Assembly (NCBI GenBank): GCA_903970625.1
Contig: CAJCJG010000159.1
Coordinates: 1 to 64,000 of the forward strand
Reading direction: 5' to 3'
From: Solirubrobacterales bacterium 70-9
GTDB lineage: Bacteria > Pseudomonadota > Alphaproteobacteria > Acetobacterales > Acetobacteraceae
DNA length: 64,000 nucleotides
Of this stretch, positions 44,606 to 53,589 are shown one piece after another. Each line of letters opens with the position of its first letter. Within the stretch, counting starts at the first letter, position 1. The notes under the pieces are model-generated. The model saw nothing but the letters and a program-made list of their open reading frames with translations. It was not told the DNA's origin and searched no databases. Made by a program: the position numbers and the translations under genes.

Positions 44606-44753
44606 GGCGAAGCTCCTCGGCAATGGCTGACGCGACGGAAGGGGACGCGCGCGGTCCTGATTGGACGCTAGATCGCGCGACTCGGCCCCGATGACAAGAG
44701 CCGCCGGCAGCCACCCCGTTGCCCACCCGCCGCCCGCATGGCCCAATGCCGCC

Positions 44754-46010
44754 ATGAAAATCGTCATTATCGGCGCGGGCATCGTCGGCCTGACCAGCGC
44801 CTGGTGGCTCGCGCGGGACGGGCACGAGATCACGGTGCTCGACCGCGCGGCGGCCGTCGGCCACGGCGCCAGCCACGCCAACGGCGCGCAATTGTCGTAC
44901 TCGTACGTCGCACCGCTCGCATCCGCCTCGGTCCTGCGCAGCCTGCCTGGCTGGCTGCTCTCCGGCGACAGCCCGGTGCGCCTGCGCCCCACCTTCGACC
45001 CGGCGCAAACCGGCTGGCTGCTGCGTTTCCTCGCCGCCTGCACCCAGCGCGCCAGCGACACCGCGACCGCCAAACTGCTGTCCCTGTCCGCCCTCAGCCG
45101 CGCCAGCCTGCATGCGATGCTGGCCGAAACCCCGGCGGAATTTCACCACCGGCAGAACGGCAAGCTCGTCGTCCTGTCCACTGCCGCATCCATGGCCGAG
45201 GCGGAGCGCCAGATGCGTTTGCAGGCCGGCATGGGCAGCCGCCAGCACGCACTGACCGCAGCGGAGTGCGTCGCCCTGGAACCCGCTTTGTCCACCATCG
45301 CCCACCGTCTCGTGGGGGGCATCCACACGCCCGACGAGGAAGTGGGCGACTGTTTTCTGCTGTGCGCCGCCCTGCACGACGCGCTTGCCCCTCGCGTTGC
45401 CTTCCGGCTCGGCACGACTGTGCAGAGAATCCGCGTCGAACGTGGTCGCATCGCGGCGCTCGCGACCGACGCGGGCGATATCGTGGCCGATGCCTATGTG
45501 CTGGCGGCAGGTGCCCGCTCCGGCCCGCTGGCGCGGCTGGCGCGCAGTCCGGTGCCCGTGCAACCCATCCGCGGCTACTCGATCACTGCCAAGGTGCGTC
45601 CCGGCAACGCCGCCCCTGTTCGGAGCATCACGGACAGCGCCCGCAAGACCGTCTATGCCCCGCTCGGCAACACGCTGCGCGTCGCCGGCTTCGCCGAAAT
45701 CGACGCGGGCCGCGACCAGCTCCACCCCGGCCGCATCGCAACCCTCGCCAAAACCCTGGCCGAGACGTTTCCGGACGCGGTAGCGCGCGAGGACCTGCAC
45801 CCCGACCGCCTGCAACCCTGGTCCGGCCTGCGCCCCGCCACCCCAACCAGCTTGCCGGTGATTGGCCGCAGTCGCGTCGCGAATCTGTTCGTCAATGCGG
45901 GGCAGGGCGCATTGGGTTTCACCCTGGCCGCTGGGAGCGCCGCGTTGCTGGCCGACATCGTCGCCGGCCGCCAGCCCGCCATAGACGCCGCCGCCTTCGC
46001 GCCAATGTAA
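44754..46010 (+). CDS. D-amino acid dehydrogenase-like FAD oxidoreductase
   Basis: A second DAO-family enzyme, 418 residues. The N-terminal fold is IVIIGAGIVGLTSAWWLARD, then GASHANGAQLSYSYVAPLAS, the DadA signature. The C-terminal flavin block is GLRPATPTSLPVIG and NAGQGALGFTLAAGSAALL. It is only distantly similar to the dadA beside putA, so it may handle different D-amino acids. No alanine racemase is adjacent. The ATG at 44754 starts directly at the dinucleotide fold. Confidence 0.9.
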   Translation: MKIVIIGAGIVGLTSAWWLARDGHEITVLDRAAAVGHGASHANGAQLSYSYVAPLASASVLRSLPGWLLSGDSPVRLRPTFDPAQTGWLLRFLAACTQRASDTATAKLLSLSALSRASLHAMLAETPAEFHHRQNGKLVVLSTAASMAEAERQMRLQAGMGSRQHALTAAECVALEPALSTIAHRLVGGIHTPDEEVGDCFLLCAALHDALAPRVAFRLGTTVQRIRVERGRIAALATDAGDIVADAYVLAAGARSGPLARLARSPVPVQPIRGYSITAKVRPGNAAPVRSITDSARKTVYAPLGNTLRVAGFAEIDAGRDQLHPGRIATLAKTLAETFPDAVAREDLHPDRLQPWSGLRPATPTSLPVIGRSRVANLFVNAGQGALGFTLAAGSAALLADIVAGRQPAIDAAAFAPM

Positions 46011-46102
46011 GTGCGACTGATTCGCATCATTTCGCGATCAGTTGAATTTATCCGCACCCGCGCCATAGTGCAGCCACGCCGCAAACTGCCTCGGGACGCC
46101 GG

Positions 46103-47059
46103 ATGCGCAACTTCGACCAACTCAACGAGCGGGAAATTCTTGCCCTGGCCATCGGCAACGAGGAGGAGGACGGCCGTATCTACGCCGACTTCGCCGAAGG
46201 CCTGCGCGCCGACTTCCCCGCCACCGCCGCCGTGTTCTCCGAAATGGCCGTCGAGGAAGGTGACCATCGCCGCCGGCTGCTGGACATGTACCGGGAAAAG
46301 TTCGGCGAACATATCCCGCTGATCCGCCGTCAGGACGTACGCGGCTTCGTCCAGCACAAGCCGGTGTGGCTCGCCGGGCCGCTGACGATCGAGGCCACGC
46401 GCGGCCAGGCGCAGGTGATGGAAGCCGAGACTCAACGCTTCTACCAGATGGCCGCCGCCCGCAGCACCGATGCCTCGATCCGCAAACTGCTCGGCGACCT
46501 CGCCGAGATCGAGGCGCAGCACGAACACACCGCCGACCGCCTGATCGCCGAAAACGTGCCCAAAGGCGTCGCGGCGCAGGAGGCGGAGGCGGAGCGGCGC
46601 CTGTTTGTCCTGCGCATCATCCAGCCCGGCCTCGCCGGCCTGATGGACGGGTCGGTCTCCACCCTCGCGCCTGTGTTCGCCGCCGCCTTCGCCACGGGCC
46701 GGTCGTGGGACGCCTTCCTCGTGGGCCTTGCCGCCACCATCGGCGCGGGCATTTCGATGGGCTTCGCCGAAGCCTTGTCCGACAACGGCAGCCTGACCGG
46801 GCGCGGCGCCCCGTGGATCAGGGGTGGCATTTGCGGCCTGATGACCACGCTCGGCGGCATCTTCCACACGCTGCCGTTCCTGATCCCGAATTTCGCCACC
46901 GCCACGGTCGCGGCAGTCGTCGTCGTGATTTTGGAATTGGCCATTATCAGTTGGATCCGCTGGCGCTACATGGACACGCCCCCCATATCTGCCGCCATGC
47001 AAGTCGGCTTCGGCGGCGCCCTGGTGTTCGCCACCGGCATCCTGATCGGCAACAGCTAG
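46103..47059 (+). CDS. mbfA: MbfA-like membrane ferritin / iron exporter (rubrerythrin-VIT1)
   Basis: Protein of 318 residues joining an N-terminal rubrerythrin/ferritin-like domain (1-155) to a C-terminal VIT1/CCC1-type membrane domain. Di-iron ligands are seen in [37 protein letters not shown] and [12 protein letters not shown]. The membrane part begins [20 protein letters not shown] and has about five helices. MbfA in Agrobacterium and Bradyrhizobium exports iron and protects against peroxide; Irr regulates it there. No clear Irr box was found in the 92-bp upstream gap. Confidence 0.93.
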   Translation: MRNFDQLNEREILALAIGNEEEDGRIYADFAEGLRADFPATAAVFSEMAVEEGDHRRRLLDMYREKFGEHIPLIRRQDVRGFVQHKPVWLAGPLTIEATRGQAQVMEAETQRFYQMAAARSTDASIRKLLGDLAEIEAQHEHTADRLIAENVPKGVAAQEAEAERRLFVLRIIQPGLAGLMDGSVSTLAPVFAAAFATGRSWDAFLVGLAATIGAGISMGFAEALSDNGSLTGRGAPWIRGGICGLMTTLGGIFHTLPFLIPNFATATVAAVVVVILELAIISWIRWRYMDTPPISAAMQVGFGGALVFATGILIGNS

Positions 47060-47069
47060 GAGAGTTCAC

Positions 47070-47351
47070 ATGCGCGCCACCTGGAACGGCCAGACCCTCG
47101 CCGAGAGCGACGACATCGTGACGGTTGAGGGCAACGCCTACTTCCCCGAGGACGCCCTGCGCAAAGACCTGATCGTGCCCAGCGACCACACCAGCGTCTG
47201 CGGCTGGAAGGGCACGGCGAACTATTATTCCCTGCGCGTGGACGGAGAAAGCAACGCCAACGCCGTGTGGTACTACGCCGACCCGAAACCGGCGGCATCC
47301 CAGATCAAGGGCCGCGTGGCGTTCTGGAAGGGCGTGAAGGTAGAGGGCTAA
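47070..47351 (+). CDS. DUF427 domain protein
   Basis: Compact cytoplasmic protein of 93 residues covering a single DUF427 domain: ATWNGQTLAESDDIVTVEGN at the start, VCGWKGTANYYSL in the middle and YYADPKPAASQIKGRVAFW at the end. DUF427 proteins form a small beta-barrel of unknown function. AGGAG lies 11 nt before the ATG. It is 10 bp after mbfA, so the two are likely co-transcribed. Confidence 0.88.
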   Translation: MRATWNGQTLAESDDIVTVEGNAYFPEDALRKDLIVPSDHTSVCGWKGTANYYSLRVDGESNANAVWYYADPKPAASQIKGRVAFWKGVKVEG

Positions 47352-47358
47352 AGCCCGC

Positions 47359-49443
47359 TCAAAAATGCGCGGTCGCGCTGACGAAGAAGCGCCGGTCGAG
47401 CGGCGGCCCGGCCGCCTGTAGCAGACGTGACGTGTTGAATTGTTGCGCCGTCAGCGCAAGGGTCACGTTGTCGGTCAACCGATAGCTGATATGCGCGGTG
47501 AGGGTCAGGAAGTTCCGTATCTCGATCGGCACGAGATCGGCGGCGTTGCCATTGAACTGGAAGTCGCGATAGCTGGACTGCCATCGGCCCATCAGGTCGA
47601 TCTCGACGCGCTCCCAGGTGTCACCGATGCCGGCGGTCACGACGTGACGCGGGACGGCATGCGCGTAGTCGATGGAGGTGGAGGTGGCGTTTTGCACCGT
47701 GCCGTCCGTGGTCGTGACGAAGGCGTAGCTGGCGTTCCAGCGCAACCCCGACGCCGAATGCCCCTTGAGGCCGATTTCGGCGCCGACGGCGTCGCTGCCG
47801 CCGACATTGCCGGCCAGGAAGACCGGAACACCCAAGGACCCGACGAAGGGTCGTGTGGCGAACGGCTCGCTGATGATGTCCCGCGTCCGCTCGGCGAACA
47901 ATGCGGTGCGCACTGTCGAGCCGATCGACGGCAGCGACCGGTCGTAGTCCATCTCCACATTGTCCACGGTCGAGGGATGCAGGTTCGGGTTGCCGGCAAC
48001 GACGACCGGGCCGACCTTGCCCTCGGAAAATTGCAGGCCGAAATCCAACAGGCTCGGCACCTGCACGCCGCGCGCGACCAGCAGGCGCAGCGTGTCGAGG
48101 TCGGTGACGTTGAACACCAGACCGGAATTATAGCTCGGCACGGCGAAGTTCTCGTGGGCATAGTCGGCGTTGGTGATGCCCGTGCCGGCCGCCAGTATGC
48201 CGGAATACCGCATATTCAGGTCATCGACCCGCACCGCGTTGGTCCACGACAGGCGTGGGGTGATCGCCCAGTCCCACATGAGGCTCGCGGCATAGACGTC
48301 GTACCCGATCGTCCCCTGGACGTATCCGGGTGCGGTTTGCGAGTTGTTGCGGTATTCCAGACCCACCCGAACGGTATGATCGCTGCCGAACTTGACCACA
48401 TCGCTGGCCCGCACGACGTAAACGTCCTGGTTCGACCAGGGTGCCACGTCGGTCAACGTCGTCTGCCCGATCGAGTCGCGTTCCTCGTTGCGGTAGGCAT
48501 CGACGCTGATCAGCCCGATTGCGGTATCCGCGTTCACCCCGGCCCGGACGGAGTTCGTGCGGGTGAACGTCGTGTCGAACGTATCCGCGAAGCCTTTCTC
48601 GGCATAACGGCTGTCGCCCATGCTGGCTTCGACGAATGTCTCGACTCCGGCTGCCACGCGGGCGGTCGCGGCGACGCTGACATTGCCCACGTCCGGAGAC
48701 AGGTCGCGGCTGCCGGCATCGGCTAGAGCAAGGTCGCCGGACCCGAAGTCGGTCGCGTGGAACCCACCGGCCGACATCCGCACGCCGACATCCGCGCCGA
48801 TCCGCCCGGTGCCGACGACCGAGCCGGCGAAATAGTTCTGCGTCCCGCCCCGCAAGGTCGCGGCGTTCACCTTGTCGTGCAGCGGGTCGTAGGTGATGAT
48901 GTTGATGACGCCGCCCACGGCGTTGAAGCCATACAGCGCCGAGTTCGGCCCCTTGATGACCTCGATCTGGCGGATCTCGTCGAGCTGCACCGGGATCGTC
49001 GGCCAACTGACATGGCCGTAATTGTCGGAATAGACCTGCCGCCCGTTCACCAGCACAAGCAGACGCGGATTGTACGACTGGTTGTAGCCTCGAATGCCGA
49101 CCTCGGCGTCCGCGATGCCGTAGCTGCGGACCTCGACGCCGGTGACGAATTGCAGCGCGTCTGGGATGCTGGTGGCACCGGATCGCCGGATGTCGTCCTG
49201 CGTGATGATCTCCATGTTGGCCGGCGCATCGCTTGCGCGCTGCGGCTTGCCGGTCGCCGAACTCGTGACCGGCTCGCCGAAAAGCTGCTCCATTCTCTGA
49301 TAGTCGATCACCTGCGAGTAGGCCCGCGAGCGGGGGAGCGCAATCAGGCTGGCCGCCGCGAGCACGACGGTCACGGCGCGCGGCGCGGGCCTGCTCATCG
49401 ACGGCAGCGACCGGCGGCGCGCGCTTCGTCTGGCGGGTTTCAT
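47359..49443 (-). CDS. TonB-dependent outer-membrane receptor
   Basis: Outer-membrane transporter or sensor of 694 residues. After a signal peptide, MEQLFGEPVTSSATGKPQRA forms the N-terminal TonB-box region, followed by the plug (MEIITQDDIRRSGATSIPDA and EVIKGPNSALYGFNAVGGVI). About 22 beta-strands and a terminal phenylalanine (FFVSATAHF) close the barrel. The LFGEPVT-type N-terminus is that of receptors genetically linked to YfiR-like proteins. It is the last gene of an operon with the YfiR-like and GGDEF/EAL genes, with only 4 bp to the former. The ligand is unknown. Confidence 0.92.
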   Translation of the reverse strand: MKPARRSARRRSLPSMSRPAPRAVTVVLAAASLIALPRSRAYSQVIDYQRMEQLFGEPVTSSATGKPQRASDAPANMEIITQDDIRRSGATSIPDALQFVTGVEVRSYGIADAEVGIRGYNQSYNPRLLVLVNGRQVYSDNYGHVSWPTIPVQLDEIRQIEVIKGPNSALYGFNAVGGVINIITYDPLHDKVNAATLRGGTQNYFAGSVVGTGRIGADVGVRMSAGGFHATDFGSGDLALADAGSRDLSPDVGNVSVAATARVAAGVETFVEASMGDSRYAEKGFADTFDTTFTRTNSVRAGVNADTAIGLISVDAYRNEERDSIGQTTLTDVAPWSNQDVYVVRASDVVKFGSDHTVRVGLEYRNNSQTAPGYVQGTIGYDVYAASLMWDWAITPRLSWTNAVRVDDLNMRYSGILAAGTGITNADYAHENFAVPSYNSGLVFNVTDLDTLRLLVARGVQVPSLLDFGLQFSEGKVGPVVVAGNPNLHPSTVDNVEMDYDRSLPSIGSTVRTALFAERTRDIISEPFATRPFVGSLGVPVFLAGNVGGSDAVGAEIGLKGHSASGLRWNASYAFVTTTDGTVQNATSTSIDYAHAVPRHVVTAGIGDTWERVEIDLMGRWQSSYRDFQFNGNAADLVPIEIRNFLTLTAHISYRLTDNVTLALTAQQFNTSRLLQAAGPPLDRRFFVSATAHF

Positions 49444-49447
49444 TGGC

Positions 49448-49969
49448 TCAGAACTCCGTCACCATCATGCGAAACACAGAAACGAAGGTGATATCGCTGG
49501 CCGCTGCCGCAGCGCGGTTGACGTAGATCCGGACTTTCGGATCGACTTGGATTCCCAGGACGCAATTGCCGCTTTGCACTTCGCTCACATTCAGGGTGAT
49601 GCAGGGCAGCCGCCGCTGGGCCGTCGCTCGGGCGATCTTCATGCCTCGATCTTCGACGCCGTCGGGCAGAAACAGGACATCGACGGGCGCGATCAGGGCC
49701 GCGTCGATATTCACGGCCACCGGCTCGAACACCAGGTTTCCCGCCTTCAACCTGGCCCCGAGCGATGTGACGACGGCATCGGCGTTCGCCATCGACCCAT
49801 CTTCGGCGGGATCGTAAACGACCCCGAGCCGGACATTGCCGCTGAGCGGCCTTTCCATGAATCCCAGCGCGCGGGCGGCGATTTGCAAATCGACCGGTGT
49901 GACCTCGGCGTGCGCCGGCGCAGGGATCAGGGCAAGATGCGCGAGCGCGAGCGGCGCCCAGACCCTCAC
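49448..49969 (-). CDS. YfiR-family periplasmic protein (DUF4154)
   Basis: Small periplasmic protein of 173 residues with a signal peptide (WAPLALAHLALIPAPAHA). The C-terminal part (RLPCITLNVSEVQSGNCVLG, then RIYVNRAAAAASDI) is typical of YfiR. YfiR binds a membrane diguanylate cyclase (YfiN) and holds it inactive until released. Two cysteines are available for a disulfide. The GTG at 49969 sits 2 bp after the GGDEF/EAL stop with no clear ribosome site, implying translational coupling to that gene. Confidence 0.82.
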   Translation of the reverse strand: MRVWAPLALAHLALIPAPAHAEVTPVDLQIAARALGFMERPLSGNVRLGVVYDPAEDGSMANADAVVTSLGARLKAGNLVFEPVAVNIDAALIAPVDVLFLPDGVEDRGMKIARATAQRRLPCITLNVSEVQSGNCVLGIQVDPKVRIYVNRAAAAASDITFVSVFRMMVTEF

Positions 49970-49971
49970 TG

Positions 49972-52900
49972 TCAGGAGACCGGAAGTTTTCTGGGCGGGC
50001 CGCCGGGCGGCGTCGGCGCGGCGGGGCCAGAGGTGCCAGCAGGGCGCCCGACGGGCAGTGCGCGGGCCGGGGTGATCGAACCCTCCCGAAGCAAATCCGA
50101 CGCCCGCGCCGCGTTGACGGCGGCGCTGAAATGGAAGCCTTGCCCCTTTGTCGTGTCGCCCATGGCCACGAGCAGCGCGCGCTCGTCCGCCGTCTCGATT
50201 CCCTCGGCAATCACCTCGATGTTCAGTGTGCGCGCCAGCGCGAGAATGGCGCGGATGGTCCGCGCGTGTTCCGGGTCGTCGGTCGCCGTCTTGATGAACG
50301 ACTGCGCGATCTTGACGTGGTTGATGTGGTAACGCCGCAGATAATCGAATGACGAGAATTCCATCCCGAAATCGTCGATCGCGATGCGCACACCGAGCTT
50401 GCGGAGGTCCACCAACACCTCGTTCCTGGCCCACGACACCTGGGCCAGGACCGATTCGGTGATGTCGAGTTCCAGATCGCCCGGGGCCAATCCCCACTTC
50501 GCGAGGATTTCCGTGACCATGGCGATGAAGCTCTGCCCATTGCGGAGTTCGAGCATCGAGACGTTCACGGCCAGCACGCCCGGCGCGATGTGGCGATCCC
50601 GCCATCGCCGCATCTGGGCGCATGCCTGATCGAGAACCCAGCGCCCGAGCGGCAGGATGACCCCCGTCTTCTCCGCGATCCCGATGAACACCGATGGCAG
50701 GATCAGACCCCGCGTCGGGTGATGCCACCGCGCCAGCGCCTCCATGCCGACGATCTTGCCGGAGGCGAGGTTCACCTGCGGCTGATAGTAGAGTTCAAGC
50801 TCGTTACGGTCGATTGCCTCCCGCAGATCGGAGGTCAACGTCACGCGTTGGCGGACTTCTTCGTCGAGATCTTTCGTGTGGAAGCGATATTGGTCGCGCC
50901 CCTCCTCCTTGGCCCGATACAGCGCCAAATCCGCCTGCACGAGCAAGGCATCGGCTTCGACCGTCGCCGTGCCCAGCGGCGCGATGCCGATGCTCGCCGT
51001 GACGTGGGCGGTGTTTCCTTTCAGCGCATACGGCAAATCCACCGCCAGCCGGAGCTTTTCGGCCAAAGTCCCGGCGGAGGCGGGGTCGAACACGTCAGTT
51101 TGCAGGATCGCGAATTCGTCCCCGCCAAAGCGGGCGACGAGGTCCGTGTCGCGAACGCCGCTCAGCAGCCGCGCGGCCACCGTCTTGAGCAGCAGGTCGC
51201 CCATGGGGTGGCCAAGGGTGTCGTTCACATCCTTGAAATGGTCGAGGTCGAGGTAGATCACGGCAAAGGCCGGCCCGCCGCGTCGGCTGGCGTTGAACGC
51301 GAGATGGAGACGCTCGGTGAAGGTCGCCCGATTGGCCAGCCCGGTCAGCGGATCGGTTCGCGCCAGTCGCAGGATCTGTTCTTCGGCCGCCTTTCGCTCG
51401 GCGACGTCGATCATGATGCCTTCGACTTCGATGAGCCGTCCGTTCTGGTCGCGGACAGGATTGTAGCGGGCCTCCACCCACCGGCGCGACCCGTCGCCGT
51501 TCAGCATGCGAAATTCGACGGATGCGTTCGACGTGCCTCTCTCCAACACGCCGGTCAGGGTGAACAAGACCCTCGGCAGGTCGATCGCATCGATCAACCG
51601 GTGCTGCCAGTCGGGCGAACCGACGAGCTCCGCCGGAGAGTGGCCGAATTTCGCGATGTTCTGCGAAATGTAGATCAGTGGCAACGACGGCTCGCCGCGC
51701 AGCCGGAACAGGATCGTCGGGCTGTTCTGAACGATCATGTTCGCGTCGGCGAGTTCCTTGGTGCGCCCGGCGCGCGCCGTGGCGCTGCCGACCAGTTCGG
51801 CCAGGGTCGCGAGCGTGTCGGATTCCGCCGATGTCCAGGCCCGCCGGACCGGCGACGAATCGACGAAGGTGAGGCAGCCGGACAACTGGCCACCAATGCG
51901 GATCGGCACCAACAGCACCGAACTGACCCGCGCCGACCGGAACAAGTCTCGGTTGGGTCCGGACAATTCATCGGCCAGGACCGAGCCCTGTTCCCCGATG
52001 GCGAGCAATCGCGCGGCCGCCGGGAACCGCTCGGTCAGATCGAGGTTCGCCAGTTCGGCCGTCTCCGCCAGCCGGCCAATGCCGGATGCGCACCATTCCT
52101 GCTGCAAGGACAACATGACGTGGCCGGTCGGGCCGAGGCCGATCGCGCCGAATAGGACGCGCCCAACCGACGTTGTCTCTCCGATCAATTGCAGCACTGC
52201 GGCGATGGCGTCGTGCAGGTCGCCGTCGCCCAGCAGCGCGGCGGCACTTTTTGCCACTGCGGTCAGCAACAGATCGCGCTGCCGCAACGCCGCCTCGGCA
52301 GCGACCCTTTCGGATAATTGGTTCTCCAACAAAACGTTGCTTTGCCGCAGTTCCCCCGTCCGCTCCGCAACCGTCGCCTCCAGCTCGGCGCGATAGAGGT
52401 TCATCTGTCCGGCGCGTGCCTCCGCCGTCGCGGCCTCCCGCTCCGCCGCCCCGCGCTGGGCCAAAGCACGCGACAGCCGCTCCGCCATCAGGAGAAATCC
52501 GGCACTGACCACAAGCAAGACGACGGCGCGCTGCCATACCGCGCGCCGCCAGTCCACGAGCGCGTCCGCGTCCGCCAGCGCGGCGTGGGCCGTCAGATGG
52601 TCCCTGGTCGCGGCAGCCACGATCAGCCGCCCAGCGCCAGCCGGGGGTGGCTGCCCCGTGGAGATCTTCCCGTCGGTCTCGATCCAGATCCAGGCGGTCG
52701 GATATTGCAGCAGCACGCGCCAAAGGGCGGCCGCGCGATCCGGATCGCCCGAGCCGCCGGGCGCCTCCGCAGCCCGATCCGCCAGGGCGCTCAGTTCAAC
52801 CAGGGTCGAGACGGAATTGTCGAGTTGCGACTGCGCACGTTCCAGTGCCGTGGCGCGTTCACCGACCGTGAACGTGGCCACCGTGGCCAAAATGGTCATC

Positions 52901-53070
52901 AGCGCGGCCAGCGCCGGCAGGAACACGACAAGCCGCTGGTAGCGGTTTTCGTTGCGCGTGGGCACCGGTGGGAACGGCACCGGCGGGCCGGTCCCGTTGC
53001 GACTTAGGCTTGATCGTTCGGCGTCGCTCACGTCGCGGGAACGATCGGCCGGAGGGCGGGCGCACGCCAA
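49972..53070 (-). CDS. GGDEF/EAL protein with periplasmic, GAF and PAS domains
   Basis: c-di-GMP enzyme of 1032 residues. Two helices near 46-67 and 178-196 bracket a periplasmic domain of about 110 residues; a coiled coil, GAF (about 285-440), PAS/PAC (445-570), GGDEF (575-740) and EAL (750-1000) follow. The GGDEF motif RFGGDEF is intact near 646. The EAL domain has MEALARW, AIDDFGMEF in place of the usual DDFGTGYSS, AEGIET, and an altered end (QGFHFSAA). Synthesis is therefore likely; hydrolysis is less sure. It is followed by a YfiR-like gene and a TonB receptor. Confidence 0.92.
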   Translation of the reverse strand: MACARPPADRSRDVSDAERSSLSRNGTGPPVPFPPVPTRNENRYQRLVVFLPALAALMTILATVATFTVGERATALERAQSQLDNSVSTLVELSALADRAAEAPGGSGDPDRAAALWRVLLQYPTAWIWIETDGKISTGQPPPAGAGRLIVAAATRDHLTAHAALADADALVDWRRAVWQRAVVLLVVSAGFLLMAERLSRALAQRGAAEREAATAEARAGQMNLYRAELEATVAERTGELRQSNVLLENQLSERVAAEAALRQRDLLLTAVAKSAAALLGDGDLHDAIAAVLQLIGETTSVGRVLFGAIGLGPTGHVMLSLQQEWCASGIGRLAETAELANLDLTERFPAAARLLAIGEQGSVLADELSGPNRDLFRSARVSSVLLVPIRIGGQLSGCLTFVDSSPVRRAWTSAESDTLATLAELVGSATARAGRTKELADANMIVQNSPTILFRLRGEPSLPLIYISQNIAKFGHSPAELVGSPDWQHRLIDAIDLPRVLFTLTGVLERGTSNASVEFRMLNGDGSRRWVEARYNPVRDQNGRLIEVEGIMIDVAERKAAEEQILRLARTDPLTGLANRATFTERLHLAFNASRRGGPAFAVIYLDLDHFKDVNDTLGHPMGDLLLKTVAARLLSGVRDTDLVARFGGDEFAILQTDVFDPASAGTLAEKLRLAVDLPYALKGNTAHVTASIGIAPLGTATVEADALLVQADLALYRAKEEGRDQYRFHTKDLDEEVRQRVTLTSDLREAIDRNELELYYQPQVNLASGKIVGMEALARWHHPTRGLILPSVFIGIAEKTGVILPLGRWVLDQACAQMRRWRDRHIAPGVLAVNVSMLELRNGQSFIAMVTEILAKWGLAPGDLELDITESVLAQVSWARNEVLVDLRKLGVRIAIDDFGMEFSSFDYLRRYHINHVKIAQSFIKTATDDPEHARTIRAILALARTLNIEVIAEGIETADERALLVAMGDTTKGQGFHFSAAVNAARASDLLREGSITPARALPVGRPAGTSGPAAPTPPGGPPRKLPVS

Positions 53071-53112
53071 GCGCAGATGTTTCTCATCGGCATGAAGGCG
53101 ACGGCCGACGGG

Positions 53113-53262
53113 TCAACGCCTGCTCGGCAATGGCGGCCCCTCTGCGCGCCGCAGACCGCGTTGGCTGCCATATTGCGCACCGCCGCAGGCACCATGGCTC
53201 GCGCGCCGAACACAGCCGATGACGTTGCCGCCGATGCCGTTGGCGATTGCTACTTCGAGCAT
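53113..53262 (-). CDS. Possible 49-residue small ORF upstream of the GGDEF/EAL gene
   Basis: An ATG at 53262 is preceded by a strong ribosome site (AGAGGAG, 8 nt away) and opens a 49-codon frame beginning MLEVAIANGIGGNVIGCVRR and ending in an arginine-rich tail. It stops 42 bp before the GGDEF/EAL start. No family is recognised. It could be a leader peptide, a short protein or chance. Confidence 0.3.
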   Translation of the reverse strand: MLEVAIANGIGGNVIGCVRRASHGACGGAQYGSQRGLRRAEGPPLPSRR

Positions 53263-53589
53263 TCACCGAGCTCCTCTGTCCGGCGCGTCAATGCAGTTCA
53301 CTCGATAGTGACGGGAACTCGGTGCGGGCTGGGAGGTTCGGATTATACCTACTGATCTAACGCTTGCGCACACATCATCGGTGAACCAGGAAATCCAATT
53401 GTGCCAGTAGCAGCTTAAACATCGTGCCAGCAGCGGCAGTGGAGTGGGCCGCGACGGCCGATGAAATCATTAACCCGTTCTAACTTCTTTCTATTTCGAA
53501 AAATTGAACAGTCTTTGCGTTGACCTGAAACTGAGAACCCCCCTACGCACTACTCGCTGGCGGATTCAATTTCTCGGAGTTTCTGATCA
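53263..53589. promoter_or_regulatory. AT-richer region upstream of the glycan cluster
   Basis: This 327-bp gap separates the minus-strand signalling operon from the plus-strand glycan genes. Its AT-rich part (about 53460-53520) contrasts with the coding DNA around it. A possible promoter is TTGACC at 53520 with TACGCA 18 nt further on. GGAG at 53576-53579 lies 10 nt before the GTG start of the giant glycosyltransferase. Confidence 0.35.

Noticed and set aside
46011-46102. Irr-box upstream of mbfA
   Set aside because: Only a loose TGAT-TCGC / GCGA-TCA inverted repeat is visible, not the TTTAGAA-TTCTAAA-type element.
53077-53355. 92-codon plus-strand frame upstream of the glycan cluster
   Set aside because: No ribosome site or recognisable motif; the opposite strand offers a better small frame.
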